Source of the DNA: Candidatus Rokuibacteriota bacterium
Lineage (GTDB): Bacteria; Methylomirabilota; Methylomirabilia; Rokubacteriales; CSP1-6
DNA length: 37,858 nucleotides
Assembly (NCBI GenBank): GCA_003220225.1
Contig: QHRU01000134.1
Coordinates: forward strand, 1-37,858
Reading direction: 5' to 3'
The notes under the pieces are model-generated. The model ran no database searches, had not been told where the DNA came from, and was given only the letters and a program-made list of their open reading frames with translations. Both the position numbers and the translations under genes were made by a program. Positions 1 through 7,627 of the stretch are shown here, piece after piece; within the stretch, counting starts at the first letter, position 1, and the number at the start of each line of letters is the position of its first letter.

Positions 1-153
1 CTTGCGGGCGTCCTCGAAGGCGTGCTCGCCCATGGTCTCGAAGGTCACGGCCTTCAGAAAGCGCGCCGGGATGATGCGGTCGGTGTCGATGTCGTTGCCG
101 GGGACGGGGATGCCGCGGCCCGTAATCTGGCGGCGCCTGAAGTCGGTGGTCAT
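1..153 (-). CDS. leuD: 3-isopropylmalate dehydratase small subunit (partial, N-terminal 51 residues)
   Basis: Only the first 51 codons are in the window; the gene runs off the left edge. The reverse strand reads [20 protein letters not shown] and continues through [14 protein letters not shown], the N-terminal swivel-domain sequence typical of LeuD and aconitase small subunits. LeuD pairs with LeuC to isomerise 2-isopropylmalate to 3-isopropylmalate in cytoplasmic leucine synthesis. Its ATG (153-151) overlaps the TGA of leuC (152-150) as ATGA, so translation is probably coupled. The strong D-I-D-T-D-R-I-I-P match and the leuC neighbour make this call secure despite truncation. Confidence 0.93.
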   Translation of the reverse strand, partial: MTTDFRRRQITGRGIPVPGNDIDTDRIIPARFLKAVTFETMGEHAFEDARK

Positions 154-1553
154 CGAAGGATCTCCCTCACGTCGGCGACGGCGCCGTTGATGGCGGCGGC
201 GGCGACCATGGCCGGGCTCATCAATAGAGTGCGGCCGGTGGGGCTGCCCTGGCGGCCGATGAAGTTGCGATTGCTGGAGGACGCGCTCATCTCGCGGCCC
301 TGGAGCTTGTCGTCGTTCATGCCGAGGCACATGGAGCAGCCGGCCTTGCGCCACTGGAAGCCGGCGGCCTGGAAGATCTCGTGCAGGCCCTCGGCCTCGG
401 CGGCCTTGGCGACCTGCTGGGAGCCGGGGACGATGAGCGCGCGCACGTGCTTGGCGACCTTGCCCTTCTTGGCGACCTCAGCGGCCACCCTCAAATCGGA
501 CAGCCGGCCGTTGGTACACGAGCCGACGAAGGCGACGTCGATCCGTGCGCCCTTGATCGGCTGGCCGGCCGCGAAGCCCATGTGGGCGAGGGCCTCGCGG
601 AAGGTCGGGCGCTCGGGCTCGGGCTGCGCATCGGGGGAAGGGATGCGCTGGCTGACGCCCACGGACATCTCGGGGTTGATGCCCCACGTGACGACGGGCT
701 CGATGGACGCGCCGTCGATCTTCTTGACGTCGTCGAACGAGGCGCCGGGCTCGGTCGCGATCGACTTCCACCACGTCGTCGCGCGGTCGAAGGCTTCACG
801 AGCGGGCGCGTACGGCTTGCCGCGCAGGTAGTCGATCGTCGTCTGATCGGGATTGACGTAGCCGCACCGCGCGCCGCCCTCGATGGACATGTTGCAGACG
901 GTGAGCCGCTCCTCCATCGTCATGCGCTCGATGACGGGCCCCGCGTACTCGTATGCGTAGCCGACGCCGCCCTTGACGCCGAGGCGATTGATGATCGTCA
1001 GGATCACGTCCTTGGCGTAGACGCCTCTGGCCAGCGCGCCCTCGACGCGCACCTGGCGCAGCTTCGGCTTGGCCATGGCGAGGCACTGCGTGGCGAGAAC
1101 GTCGCGCACCTGGGTCGTCCCGATGCCGAACGCGATGGCGCCGACGGCGCCGTGTGTCGACGTATGGCTGTCGCCGCACGCGATGGTCATGCCGGGCTGC
1201 GTGAGGCCCAGCTCCGGCCCGATGACGTGGACGATGCCCTGCTTGCCCGTCGACATGTCGAAGAGCTGCAGATTGAAGTCCTTCATGTTGCGGTACATGT
1301 GCGCGGCCATCTCCTCCGCCTCGGGGTCGGCGTAGGGACGGGTCTGGTCGGCCGTCGGGATGATGTGATCGAGCGTGCCGAACGTGCGCTCCGGCATGCG
1401 CACCTTGAGCTTCAGCTCCTTGAGCATCTGGAAGGCCTGCGGCGTCGTGACCTCGTGGATGAGGTGCAGGCCGATCAGGAGCTGCGTCTGGCCGGAGGGC
1501 AGCGTGCGGACCGTGTGGGCTTCCCAGACCTTGTCGAGCAGCGTGCGTGCCAT
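150..1553 (-). CDS. leuC: 3-isopropylmalate dehydratase large subunit
   Basis: The 467-residue product has normal LeuC length. It carries the aconitase-family [4Fe-4S] ligands at about Cys346 (VGSCTNGR), Cys406 and Cys409 (GCSMCLGMN), close to the positions in the E. coli enzyme. The substrate-binding stretches [17 protein letters not shown] (about 127-143) and [11 protein letters not shown] (about 426-436) are also present. With LeuD it dehydrates and rehydrates isopropylmalate in leucine biosynthesis. The ATG at 1553 is chosen over an in-frame start 20 codons upstream because [13 protein letters not shown] is the usual family start and AGGAG lies just ahead of it. It is first in a minus-strand operon that continues into leuD. 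Confidence 0.96.
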   Translation of the reverse strand: MARTLLDKVWEAHTVRTLPSGQTQLLIGLHLIHEVTTPQAFQMLKELKLKVRMPERTFGTLDHIIPTADQTRPYADPEAEEMAAHMYRNMKDFNLQLFDMSTGKQGIVHVIGPELGLTQPGMTIACGDSHTSTHGAVGAIAFGIGTTQVRDVLATQCLAMAKPKLRQVRVEGALARGVYAKDVILTIINRLGVKGGVGYAYEYAGPVIERMTMEERLTVCNMSIEGGARCGYVNPDQTTIDYLRGKPYAPAREAFDRATTWWKSIATEPGASFDDVKKIDGASIEPVVTWGINPEMSVGVSQRIPSPDAQPEPERPTFREALAHMGFAAGQPIKGARIDVAFVGSCTNGRLSDLRVAAEVAKKGKVAKHVRALIVPGSQQVAKAAEAEGLHEIFQAAGFQWRKAGCSMCLGMNDDKLQGREMSASSSNRNFIGRQGSPTGRTLLMSPAMVAAAAINGAVADVREILR

Positions 1554-1720
1554 GGGACTCCTCTTCCTTATATATGTGCGCGGCCGGGCCCGCCGGCCGC
1601 CGCGGAGTGTCATTGTAGCCTGTCCGGCGCCCCGACGTTACCGGCCGGCCAGCGCTTTCGGCTCCGGTGTATCCATCCGGACACGTTGACCGGCCGCAGC
1701 GCGGCCGATAGCATGCGCGC
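1554..1720. promoter_or_regulatory. Divergent leuC / Uma2 intergenic region with a -10-like box for leuC
   Basis: This 167-base gap separates minus-strand leuC from the plus-strand Uma2 gene. On the minus strand TACAAT (1617-1612) matches the sigma70 -10 box in five of six positions and would start transcription about 50 bases before leuC. No convincing -35 hexamer is visible at the right distance. No leucine-rich leader peptide or T-box fold was recognised. The rest is very GC-rich, with short self-complementary runs such as GGCCGG. Confidence 0.35.
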
Positions 1721-2302
1721 ATGAAGCACGCGGAGCGGCCCGCGCTGCGTCGCTGGACCCGCCGGGAGTACGAGCGGTTGATCGACCGTGGCTTCCTCGA
1801 CGAGGACGAGCCGATCGAGCTGCTCGACGGGCTCTTGCTCGTGAAAGAGCCGCAGTCGAGCCCGCACAGGACGGCGGTGCTGCTCGTGGCGAAGACGCTC
1901 GAGCGCGCGTTCGGAGACGGGTGGTTCGTTCAGGTGCAGAGTCCGATCGGCCTCGATGACCTGTCGGAGCCGGAGCCGGACGTCTGCGTTGTCCAGGGCT
2001 CGCCGCGCGACTACGTCCGTGCGCATCCGACGCGCCCGGCGCTGATCGTCGAGGTCGCGCTCTCGGGCCTGCGCATGGCGCGGGGACGCAAGGCCGCCGC
2101 CTATGCGCGCGCGGGGATCGCGGACTACTGGATCGTCAACCTCGTCGATCGCGTGCTCGAAGTACACCACGAGCCGGCCAGACCGGGCCCGGCGCGCCGG
2201 CGCTGGGGCTACGCGGCGGTCGAGACGCTCGGCGCCGAGGCCACCGTCGCACCGATCGCGGCGCCGTCCGCGCGCGTCTACGTCGCCGATCTCCTGCCGT
2301 AG
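1721..2302 (+). CDS. Uma2-family (DUF820) PD-(D/E)XK nuclease-fold protein
   Basis: This 193-residue protein has the Uma2 layout: an N-terminal helix (WTRREYERLIDRGFL), ELLDGLLLVKEP, then EPDVCVVQ (about residues 88-95), LIVEVALS (about 109-116) and the closing helix RKAAAYARAGIADYWIVNL. These acidic strand motifs and the lysine-bearing helix form the restriction-endonuclease-like core of the family. Members are abundant in cyanobacteria and other uncultured bacteria, and their biological role is unsettled. The gene stands alone between divergent leuC and a convergent TPR gene. The position usually reading DRxxK is ARGRK here, so the catalytic region is slightly diverged. Confidence 0.85.
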   Translation: MKHAERPALRRWTRREYERLIDRGFLDEDEPIELLDGLLLVKEPQSSPHRTAVLLVAKTLERAFGDGWFVQVQSPIGLDDLSEPEPDVCVVQGSPRDYVRAHPTRPALIVEVALSGLRMARGRKAAAYARAGIADYWIVNLVDRVLEVHHEPARPGPARRRWGYAAVETLGAEATVAPIAAPSARVYVADLLP

Positions 2303-2325
2303 CGACGGCGATCAGCGCCGCGCGT

Positions 2326-3915
2326 TCACGGATTCGCCGCCAGGAACGCGCGTGCCTGCGCGAGCTCTGGGCGTGCGGCGCCCTGACCGGCCAGCTCGAC
2401 CAGCCGCGTGAAGTAGCGCTTCGCCTTTGCCGTGTCGCCGCTCTGCGCGGCGGCCTCGCCGGCGCCGTAGTAGCCGCGGAAGCGCTCGGGCTCGCGCACG
2501 TGCGAGGCCTCGAACTCCTTCAGCGCCTCGGCGGGGCGCTTGAGGGCCAGCAGCATCTCGCCGAGCAGCTCGCGCGCGGGCGCGATCCGCGCCGGGGTCA
2601 CGATGTGCTTCTCGCTCTTGTCCTCGATGTCCGCCGCGCTGCGCATGAGGCCGAGTGCCTCCTCCTCGTTGCCGAGCGCCAGCGCCGTCCAGGCTGCGAC
2701 GCCGAGCCGGCTCACCTCGACCTCGGTGGCCCAGTACTCGTTCTTCGCGGTCTTCAGCGCGTAGTGCAGCTGGGCGAGCTGCTGCACCTCCGTGTCCGCC
2801 GCCGCGGCGTCGCCGCTGCGGGCCGCGCCGAGGCCGCGCGCGAAGTGGGTGAGCGCGACGGTGAACGGGAACTGGCTGGGACGCGGGTCCAGCGTCATCG
2901 CCTGCTTCCAGTCGCCGCGCTCGATCGCGTAGCGTGCAGGCATCGCCGCCTGGGCGTAGGGCCCGGCGAACCGCAGCGTGGTGAAGCCGGTCACCGTCGC
3001 GCCTTCGTCCATCACACGACGCGCCTCGGCATCACGGGCCAGCTGCAGGTTGGCGTAGACCATGTAGTCCATCGCGTGAAGCTGCTCGTCGAAGTCCTTG
3101 TCCTGCTTCGAGGCCACCGCGGAGCGCTCGTTGGTTGCGATCGACTCGGTCCACGAGCCCACGCGGGTGAAGATGTGCGACGGCATGTGCAGCGCGTGCG
3201 GCGCCGCCGGCGCGATGCTTGCGTAGCGTCGCGCCGCCGGGAGGCCTTTCGACGCGATAGGCGGCGCGTCGTACGAGTGGATCAGATAATGCGCGACACC
3301 CGGATGGTCCGGATGCTTCGCGAACTGCTTCTCGAGCGTCTCGGCCGCCTTCAGGTAGGCCTGGTAGCTCTGATCCGCGAGCGACTGCGTCGCGGCGATG
3401 TACAGCGCGCTGAAGATCTTCGCCTCGTCGTCGTTCGGATAACGCGCGGCCAGCGCCTCGAACGCGCGCGCGCGGTTCGCCTGGCGCGTGCGCTCGGGCT
3501 GGTTGGCCCAGTCCTTGTAGTAGGTCCCGACCGCGTCGATGTAGTCGCGCTCGCGCGACGTCTTCGCGCCGATCTTTCGCCCCTGCTCGAGGGCCGCCTT
3601 CGCGCGCTCGGCCCACTGCGGCGACGGGCCGATGCCGGCGAGAGGGTTCGACATCAGGATGGCGGCGATGCCCCACGTCGCGATGGCGCAGGACGGGTCG
3701 TGCGCCAGCACCTCACCGAATGCCTTCTCCGTCTCTGCGTACCGGAACGAGTGCAGCATCGCGACGGCCCGCTGGAAGCGCTCCTGCACCGCGGGGCTGC
3801 ACGAGTTCTGGAAGTCGACCTTGCCGAGCTGGTCCTTGGATTGCGCCTGGATGAGCGCGGGGACGACCAGCATCAGGGCAACGAGCGATATCGCGAGGGA
3901 GCGATGCGTATTCAT
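2326..3915 (-). CDS. Exported tetratricopeptide-repeat protein
   Basis: The 529-residue product starts with a Sec-type signal peptide (MNTHRSLAISLVALMLVVPA, cleavage probably after AQA/IQA near residue 24). TPR-like helical hairpins follow: AVAMLHSFRYAETEKAFGEV near the start, and LLALKRPAEALKEFEASHVR plus AAAQSGDTAKAKRYFTRLVE near the end. The middle holds a His-rich stretch (HYLIHSYD ... HALHMPSHIFTRVG, about 210-250). It is likely a periplasmic scaffold; no enzymatic domain is recognised. A near-perfect AGGAGG precedes the ATG by six bases. It lies 33 bases downstream of an amidohydrolase gene on the same strand, so co-transcription is likely. Exact function unknown. Confidence 0.8.
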   Translation of the reverse strand: MNTHRSLAISLVALMLVVPALIQAQSKDQLGKVDFQNSCSPAVQERFQRAVAMLHSFRYAETEKAFGEVLAHDPSCAIATWGIAAILMSNPLAGIGPSPQWAERAKAALEQGRKIGAKTSRERDYIDAVGTYYKDWANQPERTRQANRARAFEALAARYPNDDEAKIFSALYIAATQSLADQSYQAYLKAAETLEKQFAKHPDHPGVAHYLIHSYDAPPIASKGLPAARRYASIAPAAPHALHMPSHIFTRVGSWTESIATNERSAVASKQDKDFDEQLHAMDYMVYANLQLARDAEARRVMDEGATVTGFTTLRFAGPYAQAAMPARYAIERGDWKQAMTLDPRPSQFPFTVALTHFARGLGAARSGDAAAADTEVQQLAQLHYALKTAKNEYWATEVEVSRLGVAAWTALALGNEEEALGLMRSAADIEDKSEKHIVTPARIAPARELLGEMLLALKRPAEALKEFEASHVREPERFRGYYGAGEAAAQSGDTAKAKRYFTRLVELAGQGAARPELAQARAFLAANP

Positions 3916-3948
3916 TCTGCCTCCTGTCCAGTTCGACCGGGCGAGCCC

Positions 3949-5400
3949 TCAGCGGGGCCGGGCGAGCACCTCCGCCGCCTGCTTCTCGACCACCGTGCCC
4001 TTGAAGAAGTCCGGGTTCACCTCGCCCCAGAAGCGCACGGCGTTCGTGAACATGAAATCGCGGAAGTCGCCGTCGGTGAGCAGCTCGTGCTCGACCAGCT
4101 CGTAGGCCTCGGGCAAGACCCTGGTCATGTCGGGGACGTCCATGTGACCGATGTCCGAGCTGAAGAGCGCGTTGAGGCGCGCGTTCATCGGGTTCGCCTT
4201 GCGGTTGAAGGCCCACGCGTTGATCGGGTCGTCGGCCTCGCAGCCGAAGTAGAAGCGCGGGACGAACAGCTCGCGGATGTCGTCCTTGCGCGTGATCCTG
4301 CACCGGGCGTAGTCGTCGAGGTCCTCGACGCCGCCGGTGCCGTTGCCGTTGTCGTCGAGCCCCTCGCCGCGGCGCACCGCCTCCACCACCGCGGGCTTGC
4401 CGTACTTCTCGACCAGCGCGAGGATGCCCGCCTGATCGAGCCGTGCGGGGTTGGTGTTCTCGAGCGCCTGGCTATTTCGCTTCTCCCAGTGGCCGACGAG
4501 ATCGGCGTAGAGCGAGCAGGCCCAGCCCACGCCGCCTTCCAGGAAGGCGAAGTTCAGCTCCGGGAAGCGCCGCGTGACGCCGCCGAAGAAGAGAGCCTTG
4601 GCCATGGCCTCGCCGGCGGAGGCGAAGTGGCCGATGTGGTTGTAGCAGAAGTTCGACGGCGAGTTGCGGAGGAGGATCGAGCGCGCGCCGTTGTGGAAAC
4701 TCGGCGCGATGCGCAGCTCGCGGCACTTCTCCCACACCGGATCGTAGTCGTGCTCGCTGTCGATGCCGATCACGTCGTACCACTCGACGAACTTCGAGGC
4801 CTCGGGGTGCTCCTCGGCGAGGGCCGGGATGGGGCGGCGGATGAGGCCGCCCATCATGACGACCCGGTAACCGAGCTGTTTCGAGGCGAACTCCAGCTCT
4901 TCGATCGCCTCCTCCGGTGAGTACATCGGGATGATCGCGGCGGGGATGATGCGATCGTTGAACGGCCTGAACTGCTCGGCCGTGAACACGTTGTAGGCGC
5001 GGCAGAGCGCGCGCCGCAGCCGCTCCTGCGGCAGGCGGTAGTATCCCAGCCCCGCCGTCGGGTAGACCACGCAGAAGTCGAGGCCGAGGTCGTCGAGACG
5101 CTCGTACAGCAGGCGCGGCATCATGGCGGTCGCCCGGTCCAGCGTGTTCCTGGTCGGCAGGAACCAGAACGCCTCCTGGCCGATCCGCCGGCGCCGCCGC
5201 TCGGCCACGGACATGCTGAGCGAGTTGGGGATGCGTGCGCTGGCCATGGCCAGCGCCTCCACCGCCGCGTCCCCCCCGATGCGGCGGAACTCCTCGCGCA
5301 TGTGCGGGGCGAACTCGGCCCAGTGCCCGTCCGCGTCGATGATCGGGTGGCTCAAGCGCGAGCGAAGCTTCCGCGCCTCGGTCTGACCTTTGCTCAGCAT
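3949..5400 (-). CDS. Amidohydrolase-2 family (PF04909) metal-dependent hydrolase/decarboxylase
   Basis: This 483-residue cytoplasmic protein has the amidohydrolase-2 TIM-barrel pattern. It starts with HPIIDADGHWAEF (about 18-30), which gives Asp-x-His instead of His-x-His. A mid-barrel His lies in APSFHNGAR, followed by FLEGGVGWACSLYADLV and a C-terminal SSDIGHMDVPDM that supplies the metal Asp. Relatives include ACMSD- and LigW-type decarboxylases and various hydrolases; the substrate cannot be read from sequence. It is longer than the usual 300-400 residues because of an insert (about 340-390) rich in Asn, Gly and Asp. GGAGG precedes the ATG at good spacing. It heads a probable two-gene unit with the TPR gene. 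Confidence 0.82.
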   Translation of the reverse strand: MLSKGQTEARKLRSRLSHPIIDADGHWAEFAPHMREEFRRIGGDAAVEALAMASARIPNSLSMSVAERRRRRIGQEAFWFLPTRNTLDRATAMMPRLLYERLDDLGLDFCVVYPTAGLGYYRLPQERLRRALCRAYNVFTAEQFRPFNDRIIPAAIIPMYSPEEAIEELEFASKQLGYRVVMMGGLIRRPIPALAEEHPEASKFVEWYDVIGIDSEHDYDPVWEKCRELRIAPSFHNGARSILLRNSPSNFCYNHIGHFASAGEAMAKALFFGGVTRRFPELNFAFLEGGVGWACSLYADLVGHWEKRNSQALENTNPARLDQAGILALVEKYGKPAVVEAVRRGEGLDDNGNGTGGVEDLDDYARCRITRKDDIRELFVPRFYFGCEADDPINAWAFNRKANPMNARLNALFSSDIGHMDVPDMTRVLPEAYELVEHELLTDGDFRDFMFTNAVRFWGEVNPDFFKGTVVEKQAAEVLARPR

Positions 5401-5456
5401 GGCCGCGCCTCCGTCGCAAACATTGACCGGTGGAAGTGGATGATACCGCGTGTGAT

Positions 5457-5478
5457 GACCGGAGGCGCGCCTCCGGTC
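5457..5478. promoter_or_regulatory. 22-bp perfect palindrome, candidate operator
   Basis: The half-site GACCGGAGGCG is followed directly by its exact reverse complement CGCCTCCGGTC with no spacer. It lies about 30 bases upstream of the -35 box of the plus-strand promoter, between two divergent amidohydrolase genes. A symmetric site there fits a dimeric repressor or activator controlling both genes. No regulator gene is adjacent. It could also be a chance palindrome in GC-rich DNA, although 22 bp without mismatch makes that less likely. Confidence 0.45.
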
Positions 5479-5509
5479 CGGGGACCGCGCCTCGGGAAGG
5501 AACTTTCAG

Positions 5510-5539
5510 TTGACACGATTCGATCCGGCGCCGTAGCAT
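5510..5539 (+). promoter_or_regulatory. Sigma70-like promoter for the Tat-signal amidohydrolase
   Basis: TTGACA (5510-5515) is a perfect -35 hexamer. After an 18-base spacer comes TAGCAT (5534-5539), which matches four of six -10 positions. Transcription would start near 5546 and leave a 5' leader of about 140 bases before the ATG at 5689. It is the clearest promoter seen in the window. Confidence 0.5.
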
Positions 5540-5688
5540 CGCACGGTCGATCGCTCCTCTGTCCGGAGGTGTCAATTCCCGTGGGATCCGCACGCGCTCC
5601 ACCGCCCGGCGCTCCGTCGCGCACTCTTGCGGCAGTGTCTGCTCCATACCTTTCGGAGCCGCGGAGGCCCAGAAACGGAGTGCAAAGC

Positions 5689-7482
5689 ATGTCGCATGAT
5701 GATGATCTCAGGAGCGAAACCTGGCTGAGTGACGCGCAGCTGGCGAAGTGCACCAGAGCCGACCTCGATCCCTCCCCGTCACCCATTCCCACTCAGATCG
5801 TGTCGAACGGCGAGTGGATGCCCATGCCGCAGACCGAGCAACAGCAGCGCATCGAGGCGCGCACGAACGAGCTCGCCGACGGCGCCGCCAAGAAGCTCGG
5901 CATGAGCCGCCGGAAGTTCATGGCGACGACCGGAGGCATGGCCGCGACGTTCCTGGCGATGAACGAGGTCTTCGGGCGCTTCTTCAACGTGAGCCGCGAA
6001 TCGCTGTTCGAGTCCGAGGCGTTTGCGGCCGACGGTCCTCCCGCGGACACGTTCATCTTCGACGACCAGCTCCACATGATCCGTCAGAGCAACACGACGA
6101 CCAATCGGGCGCTGCGGGCGCTCGCGCAGGGATACCCGGGCGCGGCCGAGTTCCACTCGAATCCGTTCAACCCGCCGCTGAATTCGGGCCTATCCCACCC
6201 CGTGCTCGACGAGCTCGCATTACACGGCGATTTCGACGTCTCGGGAGGGCTGTGGAGAAACTGGAACCCGGCGCTGAAGGGCGATCCGATGGGACCGGAT
6301 ATCTTCCACTTCGCGGCCTTCGTCAAGTCGCTGTACTTCGACAGCCCGATGACCGTCGGCATGCTGAGCAACATCACGGGATTTCTCCCCGTGTTCGTTA
6401 CGGGCCCAGAGCCGAGAAACGTGAACGAGGCCCGTAGCATCGAAGTCCTGACGGCCGACCAGACTGTTGGCGTGAGAAATTTCGTCAACAATCTGGCAGG
6501 CTCCCAGCGTCTCTATGCTCACGGCCTGATCTATCCGGGCACGGCGAACCTGTTCGAGATCCAGCGACAGATCGACCACAACAAGCCGGATGCGTGGAAG
6601 GGCTACTGCGTGTCCCTGGCCGCCAAACAGCTCACGGATCCAGCCGGCGCACCCATGAAGCAGTGGCGGCTCGATGACGAGCAGGTCGTCTACCCGACGT
6701 TCGAGCTCATCAGGAAGAACCAGGTCCTGCTGCGGGACGAGCGACCTGCGTTCGGCAACATCTGCGTGCACAAAGGCTTCGCGCCCACGGTGGACGACAC
6801 GCCGCAGAACGGGAACCCCGAAGACCTGCCGAAGGCCGCCCGCGACTGGCCGACCTTCAACTTCATCATCTACCACTCGTGCATCGCCCCGGTGTTGTTC
6901 TACAACCCGGAGCCCCTGAGCAACCTTCTGAGCGCGCACCCGGTCCTGCGCGAGGGCGTACCGGATATCCGCTGGACGACACGGTTCGGCCAGCTCTCAC
7001 GCAACCTCAACAACGTCTATGCCGAAGTCGGCTCGACGTTCGCGTCGACGGTGATCACGTTCCCCACCGTGTGGGCTCACATCGTCGGCCAGCTCCTGCA
7101 GAACATGGGATCGCACCGGATCGTCTTCGGCTCCGATTCGCTCTGGTATGGCTCGCCGAAGTGGCAGTACGAGGCCTTCTGGCGGTTCCAGATACCCGAA
7201 TCGCTGCAGGACAGGTGGGGCTACCCCGAGATCACGGAGGCCGACAGGCGGAACATCATCGGACTGAACTCCGCGCGGCTGTACCACGTCTCCTCGACGA
7301 TCCCCAAGAAGTTCGGAGCGATACCGGCCGACTTCGAGAGCAGGATGCCGGCTAGCCTGAAGTCGCTGCTCGAATTCCCCGGCTTCGCCTCGGACAACAT
7401 CTCCAAGATGAAGCAACGGTATCTCGCCGAGGGGTCGGTTCCCGACCACTCGCGGTTGGGCTGGATCCGCACTCGCGTCTAG
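5689..7482 (+). CDS. Tat-exported amidohydrolase-family protein
   Basis: The 597-residue product has a twin-arginine motif MSRRKFMATTGG at about residues 72-83. A hydrophobic stretch follows, and cleavage is likely near SEAFAADG (about 104), so it should cross the membrane folded, presumably with metal bound. The long n-region (about 72 residues before the motif) is unusual. The mature part begins FIFDDQLHM (Gln-x-His in place of His-x-His), continues with ICVHKGFAP and ends with FGSDSLWYGS, an amidohydrolase-2-like set of metal ligands. The ATG at 5689 is preceded by GGAG at eight bases; a much longer in-frame extension upstream crosses the promoter and is unlikely. A start nearer the Tat motif is possible. 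Substrate unknown. Confidence 0.8.
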   Translation: MSHDDDLRSETWLSDAQLAKCTRADLDPSPSPIPTQIVSNGEWMPMPQTEQQQRIEARTNELADGAAKKLGMSRRKFMATTGGMAATFLAMNEVFGRFFNVSRESLFESEAFAADGPPADTFIFDDQLHMIRQSNTTTNRALRALAQGYPGAAEFHSNPFNPPLNSGLSHPVLDELALHGDFDVSGGLWRNWNPALKGDPMGPDIFHFAAFVKSLYFDSPMTVGMLSNITGFLPVFVTGPEPRNVNEARSIEVLTADQTVGVRNFVNNLAGSQRLYAHGLIYPGTANLFEIQRQIDHNKPDAWKGYCVSLAAKQLTDPAGAPMKQWRLDDEQVVYPTFELIRKNQVLLRDERPAFGNICVHKGFAPTVDDTPQNGNPEDLPKAARDWPTFNFIIYHSCIAPVLFYNPEPLSNLLSAHPVLREGVPDIRWTTRFGQLSRNLNNVYAEVGSTFASTVITFPTVWAHIVGQLLQNMGSHRIVFGSDSLWYGSPKWQYEAFWRFQIPESLQDRWGYPEITEADRRNIIGLNSARLYHVSSTIPKKFGAIPADFESRMPASLKSLLEFPGFASDNISKMKQRYLAEGSVPDHSRLGWIRTRV

Positions 7483-7489
7483 TCCAGCC

Positions 7490-7527
7490 AGACGGCGCGG
7501 TCTTCCGTCGGGGAGGCCGCGCCGTCT
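7490..7527 (+). terminator. GC-rich inverted repeat downstream of the Tat amidohydrolase
   Basis: AGACGGCGCGG (7490-7500) pairs with CCGCGCCGTCT (7517-7527), an 11-bp perfect stem around a 16-base loop, starting eight bases after the stop codon. No T-tract follows, so it is not a classical rho-independent terminator. It may instead protect the 3' end of the transcript or assist factor-dependent termination. Confidence 0.5.
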
Positions 7528-7627
7528 CGAACCAGCTTCGCGTGCAAGTTCGACGGGGGAAGATGCGCCGCGCGGCCTGACCGGCGTCCCTTGACGATGC
7601 CCGGTGGCTGGAGGACGATCGCTGCCC

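Larger units (their letters stand above)
5401..5688. promoter_or_regulatory. Divergent intergenic region between two amidohydrolase genes
   Basis: This 288-base gap is the longest gene-free stretch in the window. It separates the minus-strand amidohydrolase (start 5400) from the plus-strand Tat-signal amidohydrolase (start 5689). It contains a 22-bp perfect palindrome (5457-5478) and a sigma70-like promoter (5510-5539), listed separately. No RNA gene or convincing small ORF was recognised. The bases from 5546 to 5688 would form a long 5' leader for the plus-strand gene, ending in GGAG eight bases before the ATG. Confidence 0.55.

Noticed and set aside
2500-4920. An 806-codon plus-strand open frame opposite the TPR and amidohydrolase genes
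   Set aside because: It is antisense to two well-supported genes, crosses their boundary and has biased Arg/Gly/Leu/Val composition with no recognisable domain.
7540-7560. Possible tRNA T-arm (GTTCGAC followed by G-run)
   Set aside because: No matching acceptor, D-arm or anticodon stem can be built around it. No tRNA or rRNA genes were found anywhere in the window.
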